DNA of 64,000 nt, taken from assembly GCF_012927045.1 (NCBI RefSeq), contig NZ_JABBFW010000010.1, forward strand, positions 121,072 to 185,071, written 5' to 3'. Under the pieces are notes generated by a model that saw only the letters and a program-made list of their open reading frames with translations, ran no database searches and had not been told where the DNA came from. Shown here piece by piece: positions 7,818 through 16,648 of this stretch. The position numbers were made by a program, and so were the translations under genes. The stretch is from Azohydromonas caseinilytica. GTDB lineage: Bacteria; Pseudomonadota; Gammaproteobacteria; Burkholderiales; Burkholderiaceae_C. Every line of letters begins with the position of its first letter. Positions within the stretch are counted from its first letter, which is position 1.

Positions 7818-8078
7818 ATGAAGGACTTGCAGGAAGCCACCGAAAAGATCTGTGAGCTCAAGGGCAGCCTGGTGGCGCTCGACGCCCTGATCACCGCGCT
7901 GCTGCAGGTGATGCCCGCGCAAGCCCGGGCAGAGCTGTCGGAAACCTTCGAGCGTTACGCGGAGATGGCGCGCACGGTGCTGCTGCATGCACCGATTTCC
8001 GAACACTCCATTGCCGCCTTCGAGCGCGACGTGCAGCGCACCAGCCAGTTGCTGACCACGCCGGCGGACGCCTCATGA
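7818..8078 (+). CDS. Small helical hypothetical protein
   Basis: An 86-residue acidic protein with no signal peptide or cysteines, predicted to be almost wholly alpha-helical: KDLQEATEKICELKGSLV, then DALITALLQVMP, then AELSETFERYAEMAR and an AFERDVQRTSQLL helix. The function is unknown; the heptad-like spacing suggests oligomerisation. GAGGAG (7807-7812) precedes the ATG by five bases. It lies just behind the csp terminator, so it may depend on read-through from csp. Confidence 0.72.
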   Translation: MKDLQEATEKICELKGSLVALDALITALLQVMPAQARAELSETFERYAEMARTVLLHAPISEHSIAAFERDVQRTSQLLTTPADAS

Positions 8079-8181
8079 GCGGATCAGGCCTGGCCGCCTC
8101 GTGCAGCGCGCCCGGCCCAGGCATGCCGCGCAGCCGATGCCGCCTGTGTAAGCAACGCTTGCGGCTGGCGGGAAGATTTGC

Positions 8182-8421
8182 TCAGCCCCGCGCGTCGCCG
8201 GCGTGACGCGAGGCGGCATACCGGCAGATGTTCTGCCCGGTGATCGTCAGGCGCAGCGTGCCGCCGTGCCATTCGAGCCAGTCCAGCGCCAGGTAGTCCT
8301 CGACATAGCCCTCGGGAATGTCGCTGGCCTGTCTTTGATGGAGCAGCTTGGCCGTCACCGGCAAGCCGTCGAGCAGGACCTGGTGCCGCGACGAGGGCGG
8401 CGGGTGGACGGGTTTTTTCAT
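8182..8421 (-). CDS. Small hypothetical protein
   Basis: A 79-residue protein that I do not recognise. The central part GYVEDYLALDWLEWHGGTLRLTITGQNICR reads as a small alpha/beta domain. The ATG at 8421 has an AGGAG site eight bases upstream, which decides it over longer in-frame starts to the right. It is convergent with the helical protein gene ending at 8078 and lies downstream of the RMF-like gene on the same strand, 79 bp away. Confidence 0.65.
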   Translation of the reverse strand: MKKPVHPPPSSRHQVLLDGLPVTAKLLHQRQASDIPEGYVEDYLALDWLEWHGGTLRLTITGQNICRYAASRHAGDARG

Positions 8422-8500
8422 GTCAGGAACTCCTGGTCCTCGTTGCGGCAGCACCGTGCACGAGCAGCGCAGGCGCCGTGGGTGAACGGGCGGCCATGGA

Positions 8501-8716
8501 CTACCTGCCCCGCCGCGCGGGGTCCGCGGCATGCTGGAAGTAGCCTTCGAAACCTCTTTGCCAGGCATCATGCCGGCGCGACCAGTCGGCCAGCGACTCG
8601 CCGCTGGCCTGAGGCATGTTGTTGCGCTGCAGGAAGGGGTTGGCTCGCCAGTCCGCCCCATGGGCCGCGGCCCGGGCGCCTTCGCGCTCGAGCGCCGATT
8701 CGCCGAACGGTTCCAT
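8501..8716 (-). CDS. Rmf/CrpP-like small protein
   Basis: A 71-residue protein whose core resembles ribosome modulation factor and CrpP-type proteins: EGARAAAHGADWRANPF in the first half, then DAWQRGFEGYFQ. That is the G...A..G....NP ... W..GF.G pattern. RMF dimerises 70S ribosomes in stationary phase; whether this protein does so is unknown. I chose ATG 8716; an in-frame ATG near 8801 would add a low-complexity Pro/Asp/Arg stretch. Its nearness to IF-1 and csp fits a growth-arrest or translation theme. See also the clearer RMF-like gene at 52321-52632. Confidence 0.6.
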   Translation of the reverse strand: MEPFGESALEREGARAAAHGADWRANPFLQRNNMPQASGESLADWSRRHDAWQRGFEGYFQHAADPARRGR

Positions 8717-9013
8717 GCGCTTGCCCTTCCCGGTCCGGCGGACCGCAGAGGTGGGATCGAACGGGTCGATCGAAGGAAGCGCCGGGTCTAGGGGCCGCAT
8801 CCGCCTTGTCCGTACGCGCACGGCGCCGAACTTGTACAGGGTACTCCTCTCCAGGCCCACGGACACTGTCCCTCTGCGCAGTAGTGGGACAGGGACAACA
8901 ACGCACCGGCGCTCATGCAACCGCATGGGCTTGATTGATTTCTCAACGACGGCCCATGCCCCGGTCACCCCGGCCGGCGGCGGGACGTCCGAACCGCGCC
9001 CGCAAGGCCTGCC
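8717..9013. other. Intergenic region with inverted repeat
   Basis: About 300 bp without a convincing gene. It holds an inverted repeat TGTCCCT (8867-8873) / AGGGACA (8891-8897) with a 17-base loop, between the RMF-like gene and the stop of the hybrid kinase. It could be a weak terminator for the kinase or an operator for the RMF-like gene; there is no T tract. Confidence 0.35.
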
Positions 9014-12000
9014 TTACCCGGCCTGTCGCACCGCCATCAGCGCCAGCAGCTCGTTGATGTCCACCGGCTTGGTGAGATGGTGGTCGAAGCCCGCCACCTC
9101 GGACTTGCGGCGGTCCGCGTCCTGGCCCCAGCCGGTGAGCGCGATCAGCAGCAGCGTTTCGCCACCGGGGCGCTCGCGCAGCGCGCGCGCCACGGCGTGG
9201 CCGTCCAGGTCGGGCATGCCGATGTCCAGCACCGCCACCTGCGGCCGCCACTGCGCCGCCGTCTCCAGCGCTGCCCGTCCGGAAGTGGCCACCTGCGTCT
9301 CGCAGCCGCGGAACGAGAGCAGCAGCCCCAGGGTCTGCGCCGCGTCCTCGTTGTCGTCGGCCACCAGCACCTTGAGCCCGGTGCGCGGGGCCTCGGCCAG
9401 CGGCTCGGGCTGCGCCGGCGCCGGCGTCTCGGCCAGCGGCAGCCGCACCGTGAAGCAGGTGCCCCGCCCCGCGCCGGCGCTGTCCACGCTCACCTGTCCG
9501 CCGTGCAGCTCGACGATGCCGCGCACCAGCGCCAGCCCGATGCCCAGGCCGCCATCGGCCCGGCCCGCGCCGGATTCGAGCTGGCCGAACATCTCGAAAA
9601 TGCGTGTGCGCGCCTGCGGCGGCAGCCCGATGCCGTTGTCGCGCACGCACAGCTCCAGCTCGGCACCCTGCTGACGCGCCGTAAGCTCGACGCGCCCGCC
9701 CGCGTCGGTGTACTTGGCGGCATTGGTCAGCAAATTGGAGAGCACCTGCGACAGCCGCACCGGGTCGGCCTGCAGCACCAGCTCGCCCTGCGCGGCCGCG
9801 TCCAGCTCGATCACGAGCGTGTGCCGCTTCTGGTCGATCAGCGGCCGCGCCGCCTCCACCGCCGATTCCACGATGGCGCCCAGCGACACCGGCTCCTTCA
9901 TCAGCCGCAGCTTGCCCTGCGTGATGCGCGCCAGGTCCAGCAGGTCGTCCAGCAGCCGCGCCATGTGCCCGACCTGGCGCTCGATGAGGCGCTGCACCCA
10001 GCGCAGCTGGTCGGCGCGCAGCGCCGGCACGGCCAGCAGCTGCGCCGCGTTGCGCAGCGGCGCCAGCGGGTTGCGCAGCTCGTGCGCCAGCATGGCCAGG
10101 AACTCGTCCTTGCGGCGATCGAGCTGGCGCAGCGCCTCCTCGGCCTGCTTGCGTTCGGTGATGTCGATCACGAAGGCCAGCAGCTCCTCGACCTCGTCGA
10201 AACTGCACACCGCCAGCATGACCCGCACGCGGCTGCCGTCGGCGCGCTGGTATTCCTTCTCGTACACCGAGGAGACGCCGTGGCGCGCCACCTCCTCGAT
10301 GGCGCGCCGGTCGGCCTCCAGGTGCTCCGGCGGCGTGAGCGTGTCCCAGCGCACGCGGCCGCCGAGCAGGTCATCGCGCGTGCAGCCGACGATGCGCAGG
10401 AAGGCATCGTTGGCGTCGTGCAGCCGTCCGCGCGCGTCGCCGGTGACCAGGCCGATGGGGTTGAGCTCGAAGACGCGGCGCAGCCGGTACTCGCTGGCCC
10501 GCAGCGCCGCCTCGGCCCGGTGCCGGTCCGTCACGTCACGGAAGAACACCGACAGCCCGTCGGCCCAGGGATAGCCATGGCACTCCAGCCACCGGTTCAG
10601 CGGCTCGGCATAGAAGGCCTCGAAGTGCGCCGGCTCGCCCGTGTCCACGGCGCGCAGGAACTCCTGGCCGAAGCGCGTGGCGCGGGCCTGCGGGAACTGC
10701 GCCCACAGGCAGCGGCCCGCCACCTCGGCGGCGCGCACGCCCAGCATGCGGGCCCCGCGCTCGTTGAGATAGACGTAGCGCCACTGCCGGTCGAACACGG
10801 CCAGACCGTCGGTGATGCTCTCCAGGATGCGCTGCAGCTGGCCGCGCGAGTCCAGCAGCGCCTGCTCCAGCTGCTTGCGCCCGGTGATGTCGATGGCCGT
10901 GCCCAGCACCCGGGTGCAGCGCCCGCGGCGCGAGAACAGCGCCCGCCCCTTGGCCGCCACCCAGCGCACGACGCCGTCGTCGCGCCCGACGGTGCGGAAC
11001 TCCTCGTCGTAGAGCAGCCGCCGCGCGGGATCACAGGCGGCCTCGAAGGCCTCGCGCACGCGCTCGCGGTCCTCGGGGTGCAGGCCGGCGTAGAAGTCGG
11101 CCATGGTCACCGGCGCCTGCGCCGGGATGCCGAACATCGCCCGCACGCGCGACGGCCACTGCACGGCGCCGCTGGACGGATCGACGTCCCAGAAGCCCAC
11201 CTCCGCCGCGTCGGTGGCCAGCCGCAGCTGCTCCTCGGCCTGCACCAGCACATGCTGCGCGTCCAGGATCTCGGTGACGTCGTGCCCCGTGCAGAACAGG
11301 CCCGTCACTGCGCCGGCGGCGTCGCGGATCGGCGCGATCACGAAGTCCAGCCGCAGCTGCAGCGCCGGCGCGTCCTCGGCCGCCTTCAGCGCCACGGGCA
11401 TGTTGTGCGCAACATGGCGCTCACCGCTGCGGTAGACCTGGTCCAGCAGCTCGACCAGGCCCTGGCCTTCGAGCTCCGGGAAGGCCTCGCGCACCGGCAG
11501 GCCGACGATGGACTCGTCGCGCAGGAACAGGCGCATCTGCGTCTCGTTGACGAACTCCAGCACATGCGCGGGCCCGCGCAGCACCGCCATGAAGCCCGGC
11601 GCATGCCGGAAGGTTTCCAGCAGTTGCTGCCGCTCGAGCGCATGCTCCCGCGCGCGCCGCATCCGGACGGTGGTGTCCATCACCGTGAACAGCACCCCGG
11701 CAACGGCGCCGGTGTCGTCCTGCAGCGGCGTGGTCGAGAAGCTGAGCCAACGCGGGCCGGTGCCCTCACCACCGGCCGGCTCGATGGGAACGTCCTCGTG
11801 CCACTGCGCCTCGCCGCGCCAGGCCGCCTCGACGCTGGGCGCCAGCGCCGGCCAGGCGGGCCCCCACACCCGGTGCAGCGGCGCGCCCAGCGCGGCCGGA
11901 TGGCGGCCAGCGCACAGCGGAATGTGGGCGTCGTTGTAGAGAAAGATGCGCCGCGGGCCCCAGGCCAGCGCCATGGGCTGGCGCGAGCGCAGCATCACGT

Positions 12001-12139
12001 CGACCATGCAGGCCAGCTCGCGCGGCCAGGCCGCGCGCGGGCCCAGCGGCGTGGCGGCCCAGTCCACCTGCGCCATGAGCCGGGCCATCAGGCCGGTATC
12101 AGCCCGGGAGACGCAGAAGCTCGGCTGGGTCAGGGACAT
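9014..12139 (-). CDS. Five-PAS hybrid histidine kinase/receiver
   Basis: A 1041-residue soluble hybrid sensor kinase with no transmembrane segment. I count about five PAS-like domains (roughly residues 30-150, 165-290, 300-425, 440-555 and 565-690), each ending with a PAC-type ITGRKQ, VTDRHR or ITERKQ linker. Then come the phosphoacceptor segment FLAMLAHELRNPLAPLRN (about 705), ATP-binding N, G1 and G2 boxes (DNGIGLPP, GGLGIGLALVRG) and a C-terminal receiver (about 925-1041) with phosphoacceptor Asp in VAVLDIGMPDLDG. This layout implies cytosolic sensing and an internal or onward phosphorelay. Only 67 bp separate it from the upstream chemoreceptor stop. The ATG at 12139 (MSLTQ) or 12151 are both possible. 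Confidence 0.9.
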   Translation of the reverse strand: MSLTQPSFCVSRADTGLMARLMAQVDWAATPLGPRAAWPRELACMVDVMLRSRQPMALAWGPRRIFLYNDAHIPLCAGRHPAALGAPLHRVWGPAWPALAPSVEAAWRGEAQWHEDVPIEPAGGEGTGPRWLSFSTTPLQDDTGAVAGVLFTVMDTTVRMRRAREHALERQQLLETFRHAPGFMAVLRGPAHVLEFVNETQMRLFLRDESIVGLPVREAFPELEGQGLVELLDQVYRSGERHVAHNMPVALKAAEDAPALQLRLDFVIAPIRDAAGAVTGLFCTGHDVTEILDAQHVLVQAEEQLRLATDAAEVGFWDVDPSSGAVQWPSRVRAMFGIPAQAPVTMADFYAGLHPEDRERVREAFEAACDPARRLLYDEEFRTVGRDDGVVRWVAAKGRALFSRRGRCTRVLGTAIDITGRKQLEQALLDSRGQLQRILESITDGLAVFDRQWRYVYLNERGARMLGVRAAEVAGRCLWAQFPQARATRFGQEFLRAVDTGEPAHFEAFYAEPLNRWLECHGYPWADGLSVFFRDVTDRHRAEAALRASEYRLRRVFELNPIGLVTGDARGRLHDANDAFLRIVGCTRDDLLGGRVRWDTLTPPEHLEADRRAIEEVARHGVSSVYEKEYQRADGSRVRVMLAVCSFDEVEELLAFVIDITERKQAEEALRQLDRRKDEFLAMLAHELRNPLAPLRNAAQLLAVPALRADQLRWVQRLIERQVGHMARLLDDLLDLARITQGKLRLMKEPVSLGAIVESAVEAARPLIDQKRHTLVIELDAAAQGELVLQADPVRLSQVLSNLLTNAAKYTDAGGRVELTARQQGAELELCVRDNGIGLPPQARTRIFEMFGQLESGAGRADGGLGIGLALVRGIVELHGGQVSVDSAGAGRGTCFTVRLPLAETPAPAQPEPLAEAPRTGLKVLVADDNEDAAQTLGLLLSFRGCETQVATSGRAALETAAQWRPQVAVLDIGMPDLDGHAVARALRERPGGETLLLIALTGWGQDADRRKSEVAGFDHHLTKPVDINELLALMAVRQAG

Positions 12140-12206
12140 GGCAGGCTGCACGCGGCGACGCGCTCGGGCGGCACGGGGCGCCCAGCATAGTGCAGCCGCC
12201 CCGGCC

Positions 12207-13748
12207 TCAGGCCAGGCGGAAGCGCTGCACGGAGCGCGTCAGGTGCTGCGTCTGGTCCTTGAGGCTGGCCGCCGCGGCGGCGGACTCCTCCACCAGCGCC
12301 GCGTTCTGCTGCGTCACGGTGTCGAGCTGCGACACGGCCAGGTTGACCTCGTCAATGCCCCGGGCCTGCTCGTTGGCCGCGGCGGTGATGCGGCTGACGA
12401 TGCCCGACACGTCCTGCACGCGCCCGACCACGCCCTCGATGGTGCGCCCGGCCGCGCGCGCCTCCTGCGCACCGGCCTCGACGCGCCGCAGGCTGTCGGC
12501 GATCAGGTCCTTGATCTCCTTGGCCGCCGAGGCGCTGCGCTGCGCCAGCGCCCGCACCTCGCCGGCCACCACGGCGAAGCCGCGGCCCTGCTCGCCGGCA
12601 CGGGCCGCTTCCACTGCCGCATTGAGCGCCAGGATGTTGGTCTGGAAGGCGATGCCGTCGATCACGCCCACGATGTCGCCGATGCGCTGCGAGCTCTGGC
12701 TGATGGCGTCCATGGTCGAGACCACGCGCAGCACCGCCTGGCCGCCTTCGCCGGCCACCGCGGAGGCCTGGCGCGCCAGCCGGTCGGCCTCGGTGGCGGA
12801 GTCCGAGCTCTGGCGGATGGTGCTGGAGATCTGCTCGACCGAGGCGGCGGTCTGCTGCAGGCTGGCCGAGGCCTGCTCGGTGCGGGCGCTCAGGTCCTGG
12901 TTGCCTGCGGCCACCTCGGCGCTGGCCACGCCGATGTTCTCCACCGAGGCGCGGATGTCGCCCACCAGGTGGCGCAGCGCGTCCTGCATGCGCGCGATGG
13001 CCTGCAGCAGCCGCCCGACCTCATCCTGCCGGCCCGCTTCCACCTGCACGCTGAGGTCGCCGCCGGCGATGCGCTCGGCCGAGGCCTGCGCCGCCGCCAG
13101 CGGCCGCACGATGCCGCGCGCCAGCAGCCAGCCCAGCACGGCGGCCAGCACCGCGCAGGTGACAGCTGTGGCGACGAGCTTGAACTGGATCGCGCCCAGT
13201 TCGGCCGTCATCGCCGCGCCCATGGCGGTGCTGCGCGACTGCTCATGCTCGAACAGCCGCGTCGCCGCCGCGATGTAGGCCTGCACGGTCGCCTTGAACT
13301 CCGCGGTGGCCCGCTCCAGCGCCGCCGGGTCCTGCGGCGGGTTGTTGACCAACGCTTCGCGCTGCTGCAGGTACTGCTTGCGCACCTGGCCCATCTGCTC
13401 CATCAGCGCCACGGCCTGGGCCTCGGTTTCGATCTCGGTGTAGCGCTTCTGGATTTCGGTGGTCCGCGCTGTGAGCGCCTTCATCTCGTCGGCGAAGCGT
13501 GCCGTCAGGCTCTTGTCGGCGCTGTAGACGATGGCCAGCGTGCGCTGCGAGTTGACCAGGATGTTCTCGCGCCACTCGGTGGCCAGGCGCAGCCGCTCGG
13601 ACTGTGCCCCGGTCAGCTCCTGCGTGTCATGCCGCGCCGAGGACAGCTGCATGAAGGCCGTTACAGCCAGCAGCGCGATCAGGGAGACGATGCCCGCGAA
13701 GCTGAGCGCCAGGCGGGTACCGATGTTCAAGTTGCGGAAGTCGATCAT
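12207..13748 (-). CDS. Methyl-accepting chemotaxis protein
   Basis: A 513-residue transmembrane chemoreceptor. TM1 is at about residues 10-32, a four-helix-bundle periplasmic sensor domain at about 35-185, TM2 at about 188-210, then HAMP (to about 265) and the long coiled signalling domain. The hairpin tip has the canonical [20 protein letters not shown] and [18 protein letters not shown] sequences. There is no C-terminal NWETF-type tail for CheR docking. It senses a periplasmic ligand and controls CheA. The ligand is unknown. It is upstream of, and co-directional with, the hybrid kinase. Confidence 0.95.
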   Translation of the reverse strand: MIDFRNLNIGTRLALSFAGIVSLIALLAVTAFMQLSSARHDTQELTGAQSERLRLATEWRENILVNSQRTLAIVYSADKSLTARFADEMKALTARTTEIQKRYTEIETEAQAVALMEQMGQVRKQYLQQREALVNNPPQDPAALERATAEFKATVQAYIAAATRLFEHEQSRSTAMGAAMTAELGAIQFKLVATAVTCAVLAAVLGWLLARGIVRPLAAAQASAERIAGGDLSVQVEAGRQDEVGRLLQAIARMQDALRHLVGDIRASVENIGVASAEVAAGNQDLSARTEQASASLQQTAASVEQISSTIRQSSDSATEADRLARQASAVAGEGGQAVLRVVSTMDAISQSSQRIGDIVGVIDGIAFQTNILALNAAVEAARAGEQGRGFAVVAGEVRALAQRSASAAKEIKDLIADSLRRVEAGAQEARAAGRTIEGVVGRVQDVSGIVSRITAAANEQARGIDEVNLAVSQLDTVTQQNAALVEESAAAAASLKDQTQHLTRSVQRFRLA

Positions 13749-14040
13749 GTCGCGGGGCAGCCCCAGCCTGCGACAGGCATGGGGTTGGTTGATTCAGTAG
13801 CCGGAATGCCGGCTTCGACATTTCCGGGCCCGGCTTGAGATGGAACAACGAAAACTTGCTCAGTACGTTTAGAGAACTATGTATTTCGTCACGATCAGCC
13901 CGGGGACACGAGGACCAGGCTGCCGCAAGCCCCGGTGCTGGTCGGCCTGCGCCCCCACCGCGGTGGCCACTGGAACATGGGCCGGCCGGACCGTTTCGGC
14001 GCTTGAGGCCCGGCACGCCCGCTGCCGGCCGGGCGGTTGC
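13749..14040. other. Intergenic region between mdcH and the chemoreceptor
   Basis: 292 bp without a gene. It must contain the chemoreceptor promoter (leftward) and the 3' end of the malonate operon. A 7-bp inverted repeat GCCCGGC (14008-14014) / GCCGGGC (14028-14034), just past the mdcH stop, is a possible terminator but has no T tract. The imperfect palindrome CCCCAGCCTG-CGA-CAGGCATGGGG (about 13761-13784) lies in the chemoreceptor leader. Confidence 0.4.
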
Positions 14041-14943
14041 TCAGTCGCCCTGGGCCAGCACCCATTTCGCCACCGCCGCCGCGCTGCGGAACTCGTCCGC
14101 CGAGCGCGCCGGGATGTCCGGGCAGCGCTGCTGCCACATCTTGGCCAGCGCCTGGCCCGGGCCGATTTCCAGCACCGCGTCCACGCGCTGCGCGGCGAGG
14201 GCCTCCATGCAGTCTTCCCACTGCACCGTGCGGGCGATCTGCTCGACCAGCGCCTGGCGCGCCTGCGCCGCATCGCGCACCCGCCCCAGCGCGTTGCTCA
14301 GCAGCGGTACGCGCGGGCGGGACAGCGCCACCGGCGCCAGCGCCCGTTCGAAAGCCTCGGCCGCCTCGCGCATCCAGCGCGTGTGCGACGCCAGGGCCAC
14401 GTTCAGCGGCGTGCAGCGCGCGCCCTGCCGCTCCGCGTCCTGCAAAGCAGCCTCCAGCGCGGAGCGCCGGCCGCCCAGCACCACGCTGTCGTAGCCGTTG
14501 CGGATCGCCACCTCCAGGTCGAAGCGCGCGCACAGCGCCGCCACCCCCGCGGGCGCCAGGCCGGTGACGCCCAGCAGACCGGTGGCCTCGCGCGCGGCGG
14601 CGGCGTCCATGCAGGCCGCGCGCTGCTGAGCCAAGCTCAATGCCGTGGGGACGTCGTATACCCCCGCCGCGCAGAAGGCCGCCATCTCGCCCACGCTGTA
14701 GCCGGCCACCATCGCGGGCGGCGGCAGCAGCGGTGCGAGCTGCGTCCAGGCCGCGAGGCCCAGGCCAGTGAGCAGCACCTGCGCGTTCGCGTTGCGGCCG
14801 GCCCAGGCCGGGTCGGCCAGGCGCTCGCGCCAGTCCTCGCCCAGCTGCTGCTCCACCGCGCGCACGCCGTCGCCGCGCGCCAGCCAGGGCAGCATGCCGG
14901 CGTGCTGCATGCCCTGGCCGGCAAAGACCAGCGCGAACCTCAT
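14041..14943 (-). CDS. mdcH: Malonate decarboxylase epsilon subunit (malonyl transferase)
   Basis: A 300-residue malonyl-CoA:ACP transacylase-type protein. GQGMQ lies near the N terminus (FAGQGMQHAGM) and the nucleophile elbow GYSVGEMAAF near residue 88. In malonate decarboxylase this subunit loads the first malonyl group onto the MdcC prosthetic group. It is the last gene of the mdc operon, one base after the mdcB stop. ATG 14943 (MRFALVFAGQG) is the family start; the upstream in-frame ATG lies inside mdcB. Confidence 0.92.
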   Translation of the reverse strand: MRFALVFAGQGMQHAGMLPWLARGDGVRAVEQQLGEDWRERLADPAWAGRNANAQVLLTGLGLAAWTQLAPLLPPPAMVAGYSVGEMAAFCAAGVYDVPTALSLAQQRAACMDAAAAREATGLLGVTGLAPAGVAALCARFDLEVAIRNGYDSVVLGGRRSALEAALQDAERQGARCTPLNVALASHTRWMREAAEAFERALAPVALSRPRVPLLSNALGRVRDAAQARQALVEQIARTVQWEDCMEALAAQRVDAVLEIGPGQALAKMWQQRCPDIPARSADEFRSAAAVAKWVLAQGD

Positions 14944-14944
14944 G

Positions 14945-15820
14945 TCAAGGCTCCCGCGCCACCCGCCGCAGGAAGCAGGCCGCGGCCAGCAGGTCGGCAC
15001 AGCCGCCGGGCGACAGGTGCCGCGCGACGAAGTCGCGATGCAGGGACCACGCCGCCGCCGGCGCTCCCGGCTGCCCGGCGCCGCCCTGTTCGATGAACGC
15101 CCGCGCCGCCCGGCGCGCGAAGTGCAGCCCTTCCAGCCCGCCGCGGTGCGCCAGGTTGCTGTCGTCCAGCACGGCCAGGATCGAGAAAAAGCAGTCCAGC
15201 CGCACCTGCTGCGCGCTCAGCCCGCGCCGCCGCGCGTCGTCCCAGGCCGGCAGCGCCGTCTCGAACAGCACCGGGAAACCCAGCGCCGCCTCCTGCGAGG
15301 CGCTGCGCAGCCCGTGCCGGCGCGCGGCGATGCCGCCGGGCAGCGTGGGCGCGCGCTGGCTGCGCGCGTCCAGCGCCCCGCCCCAATGCCGGCGCAGATG
15401 CTCGCGCACCGCATCGGCATCGCGGCGGCCGTCCAGCGCCTGCGCCGCGCCGGTGGCAGCGCACAGCAGGCCCAGCACGAAGATCGCGCCCCGGTGCGTG
15501 TTGATGCCGCCGGTGGCAGCCAGCATGCGCGCCTCGGCGGCGATGCCGCTGCGCTCCAGCTCGGCGAAGGGCACCTGCGCCGCGCCCAGCTCGGCCATGC
15601 GCACGAAATAGCGGCGCAACGAAAACAGGCTGCGCATGAAGGTGTGCGCGTCCATGTCGTCGTGGCTGCCGCTGTCCACGAAGGAGACCAGCCCCGGCTT
15701 GGGCGCCAGCGCCAGCTCGTCGTGCAGCGCCAGCGTGGCGGCGCGGCCGATCTGGGCAGCGGACAGCCCCCACGCCGGCGCCGGGGCCGCGATGGCGGCG
15801 CGCAGCGTGGCCGCGCTCAT
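14945..15820 (-). CDS. mdcB: Triphosphoribosyl-dephospho-CoA synthase
   Basis: A 291-residue CitG/MdcB-family enzyme, making 2'-(5''-triphosphoribosyl)-3'-dephospho-CoA, the precursor of the MdcC prosthetic group. Diagnostic segments are ELALAPKPGLVSFVDSGSH near residue 35, DMDAHTFMRSLFSLR, and GGINTHRGAIFVLGLL near 110, then the C-terminal DSNLAHRGG. The start codon overlaps the mdcG stop (ATGA at 15817-15820), indicating translational coupling. Length matches the family. Confidence 0.93.
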   Translation of the reverse strand: MSAATLRAAIAAPAPAWGLSAAQIGRAATLALHDELALAPKPGLVSFVDSGSHDDMDAHTFMRSLFSLRRYFVRMAELGAAQVPFAELERSGIAAEARMLAATGGINTHRGAIFVLGLLCAATGAAQALDGRRDADAVREHLRRHWGGALDARSQRAPTLPGGIAARRHGLRSASQEAALGFPVLFETALPAWDDARRRGLSAQQVRLDCFFSILAVLDDSNLAHRGGLEGLHFARRAARAFIEQGGAGQPGAPAAAWSLHRDFVARHLSPGGCADLLAAACFLRRVAREP

Positions 15821-16638
15821 GCCGCGCACGCCCATGGCAGCGGCGCCGACACCCCGGGCAGCGCCTGCTCCATGGACACGCCGTGCAGCCGCTTCACCAG
15901 CACCGCCCGGCTGCGCCCGGCGCGCCAGGCGTCCCACTCGCGCCAGGCCACGGCGGCGCCGTCGGGGAAGACCAACTCGCCATCGATGCGCAGGTGCGCC
16001 GGCACATGGCGCTGCAGCAGCGCGACGGCGGCGTCGGCCACGTCCGCGCCGTCCACCGGCAGCCACAGATCCAGGTCGGAGCGCGCGTGCAGGTAACGCT
16101 GTCCCGTGATTCGCTGCCAGCCGCTGCTGCCGTAGGCGTGGGCACGCAGGCCCTGCGCCGCCAGGCCGTCCGCCAGCACCTGCAGCACGGGCCGGGCGCT
16201 GCGCGGCAACTGCGCCAGCGTCTCTGCCAGTTCGGGGAACTCGCCGAACCAGCCGATGGCCTGCGGCGGCACCTGCAGGCTCAGCAGGCGCCGGCCCCAG
16301 GCGGGCGGGGCCGACAGGCCCAGGGTGATGAGCGGGTCGGCGCCGTCGGCCGGCAGCGGCTGGCGGGTGACGACCAGGGGCAGCTTGTGCTCCGCCCAAT
16401 GAAGAAAGCAGGAAACAGCCTGCTCGTCCTGCGGTTCCTGAACGCCAAGGCGCCACGCTCCCCTCTCCCGCTCCGCCGCTCTCACCCCTGCCCCTCTCCC
16501 GCTTCCCGGGCGAGGGGAAGCTGACAGGCTTGGCGCTTCGCGGCTGGCGCCTTGGAAGTCAATGCCCTCGGCTTCCAGCACCTCGCGCCAGCCCGAGGCT
16601 GACAGGTAGGCCAATTGATGACGTCGCAGCGGCGGCAT
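15817..16638 (-). CDS. mdcG: Phosphoribosyl-dephospho-CoA transferase with inserted palindrome
   Basis: A 273-residue MdcG, the nucleotidyltransferase that attaches the prosthetic group to the MdcC carrier. The nucleotidyltransferase acidic motif is ARSDLDLWLPVDG; family-typical segments are LPLVVTRQPLP and YGSSGWQRITGQRYLH. Most MdcG proteins are about 205-215 residues (my recollection of the family). The surplus here is an in-frame stretch of about 37 residues (29-65), low-complexity and rich in Arg, Ser, Gly and Pro, encoded by a 111-bp palindromic element (16445-16555). The flanks look normal, so the protein may still work. SD AAGGAG overlaps the end of mdcE. Confidence 0.88.
   Translation of the reverse strand: MPPLRRHQLAYLSASGWREVLEAEGIDFQGASREAPSLSASPRPGSGRGAGVRAAERERGAWRLGVQEPQDEQAVSCFLHWAEHKLPLVVTRQPLPADGADPLITLGLSAPPAWGRRLLSLQVPPQAIGWFGEFPELAETLAQLPRSARPVLQVLADGLAAQGLRAHAYGSSGWQRITGQRYLHARSDLDLWLPVDGADVADAAVALLQRHVPAHLRIDGELVFPDGAAVAWREWDAWRAGRSRAVLVKRLHGVSMEQALPGVSAPLPWACAA
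16445..16555. repeat. REP/MITE-like palindromic element inside mdcG
   Basis: A 111-bp segment bounded by perfect 11-bp inverted repeats, CCAAGGCGCCA (16445-16455) and TGGCGCCTTGG (16545-16555). Inside are runs of CCCCTCTCCCG type and a hairpin CCCCTC (16491-16496) / GAGGGG (16512-16517) with inner CCCG/CGGG. Such CCCTCTCCC...GGGAGAGGGG sequences occur as intergenic repeats in many beta- and gammaproteobacteria. The length is exactly 37 codons and the mdcG frame passes through without a stop. Confidence 0.7.
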
Positions 16639-16648
16639 GCTCACTCCT

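Noticed and set aside
13749..13890. Sigma-28 (FliA) promoter for the chemoreceptor
   Set aside because: A TAAA on the minus strand is followed at 15 bases by TTCGTTGT, only three of eight matches to GCCGATAA.
16445..16555. Frameshift or pseudogene in mdcG
   Set aside because: The insert is exactly 37 codons with no stop, and family motifs are intact on both sides; an in-frame insertion explains the extra length better.
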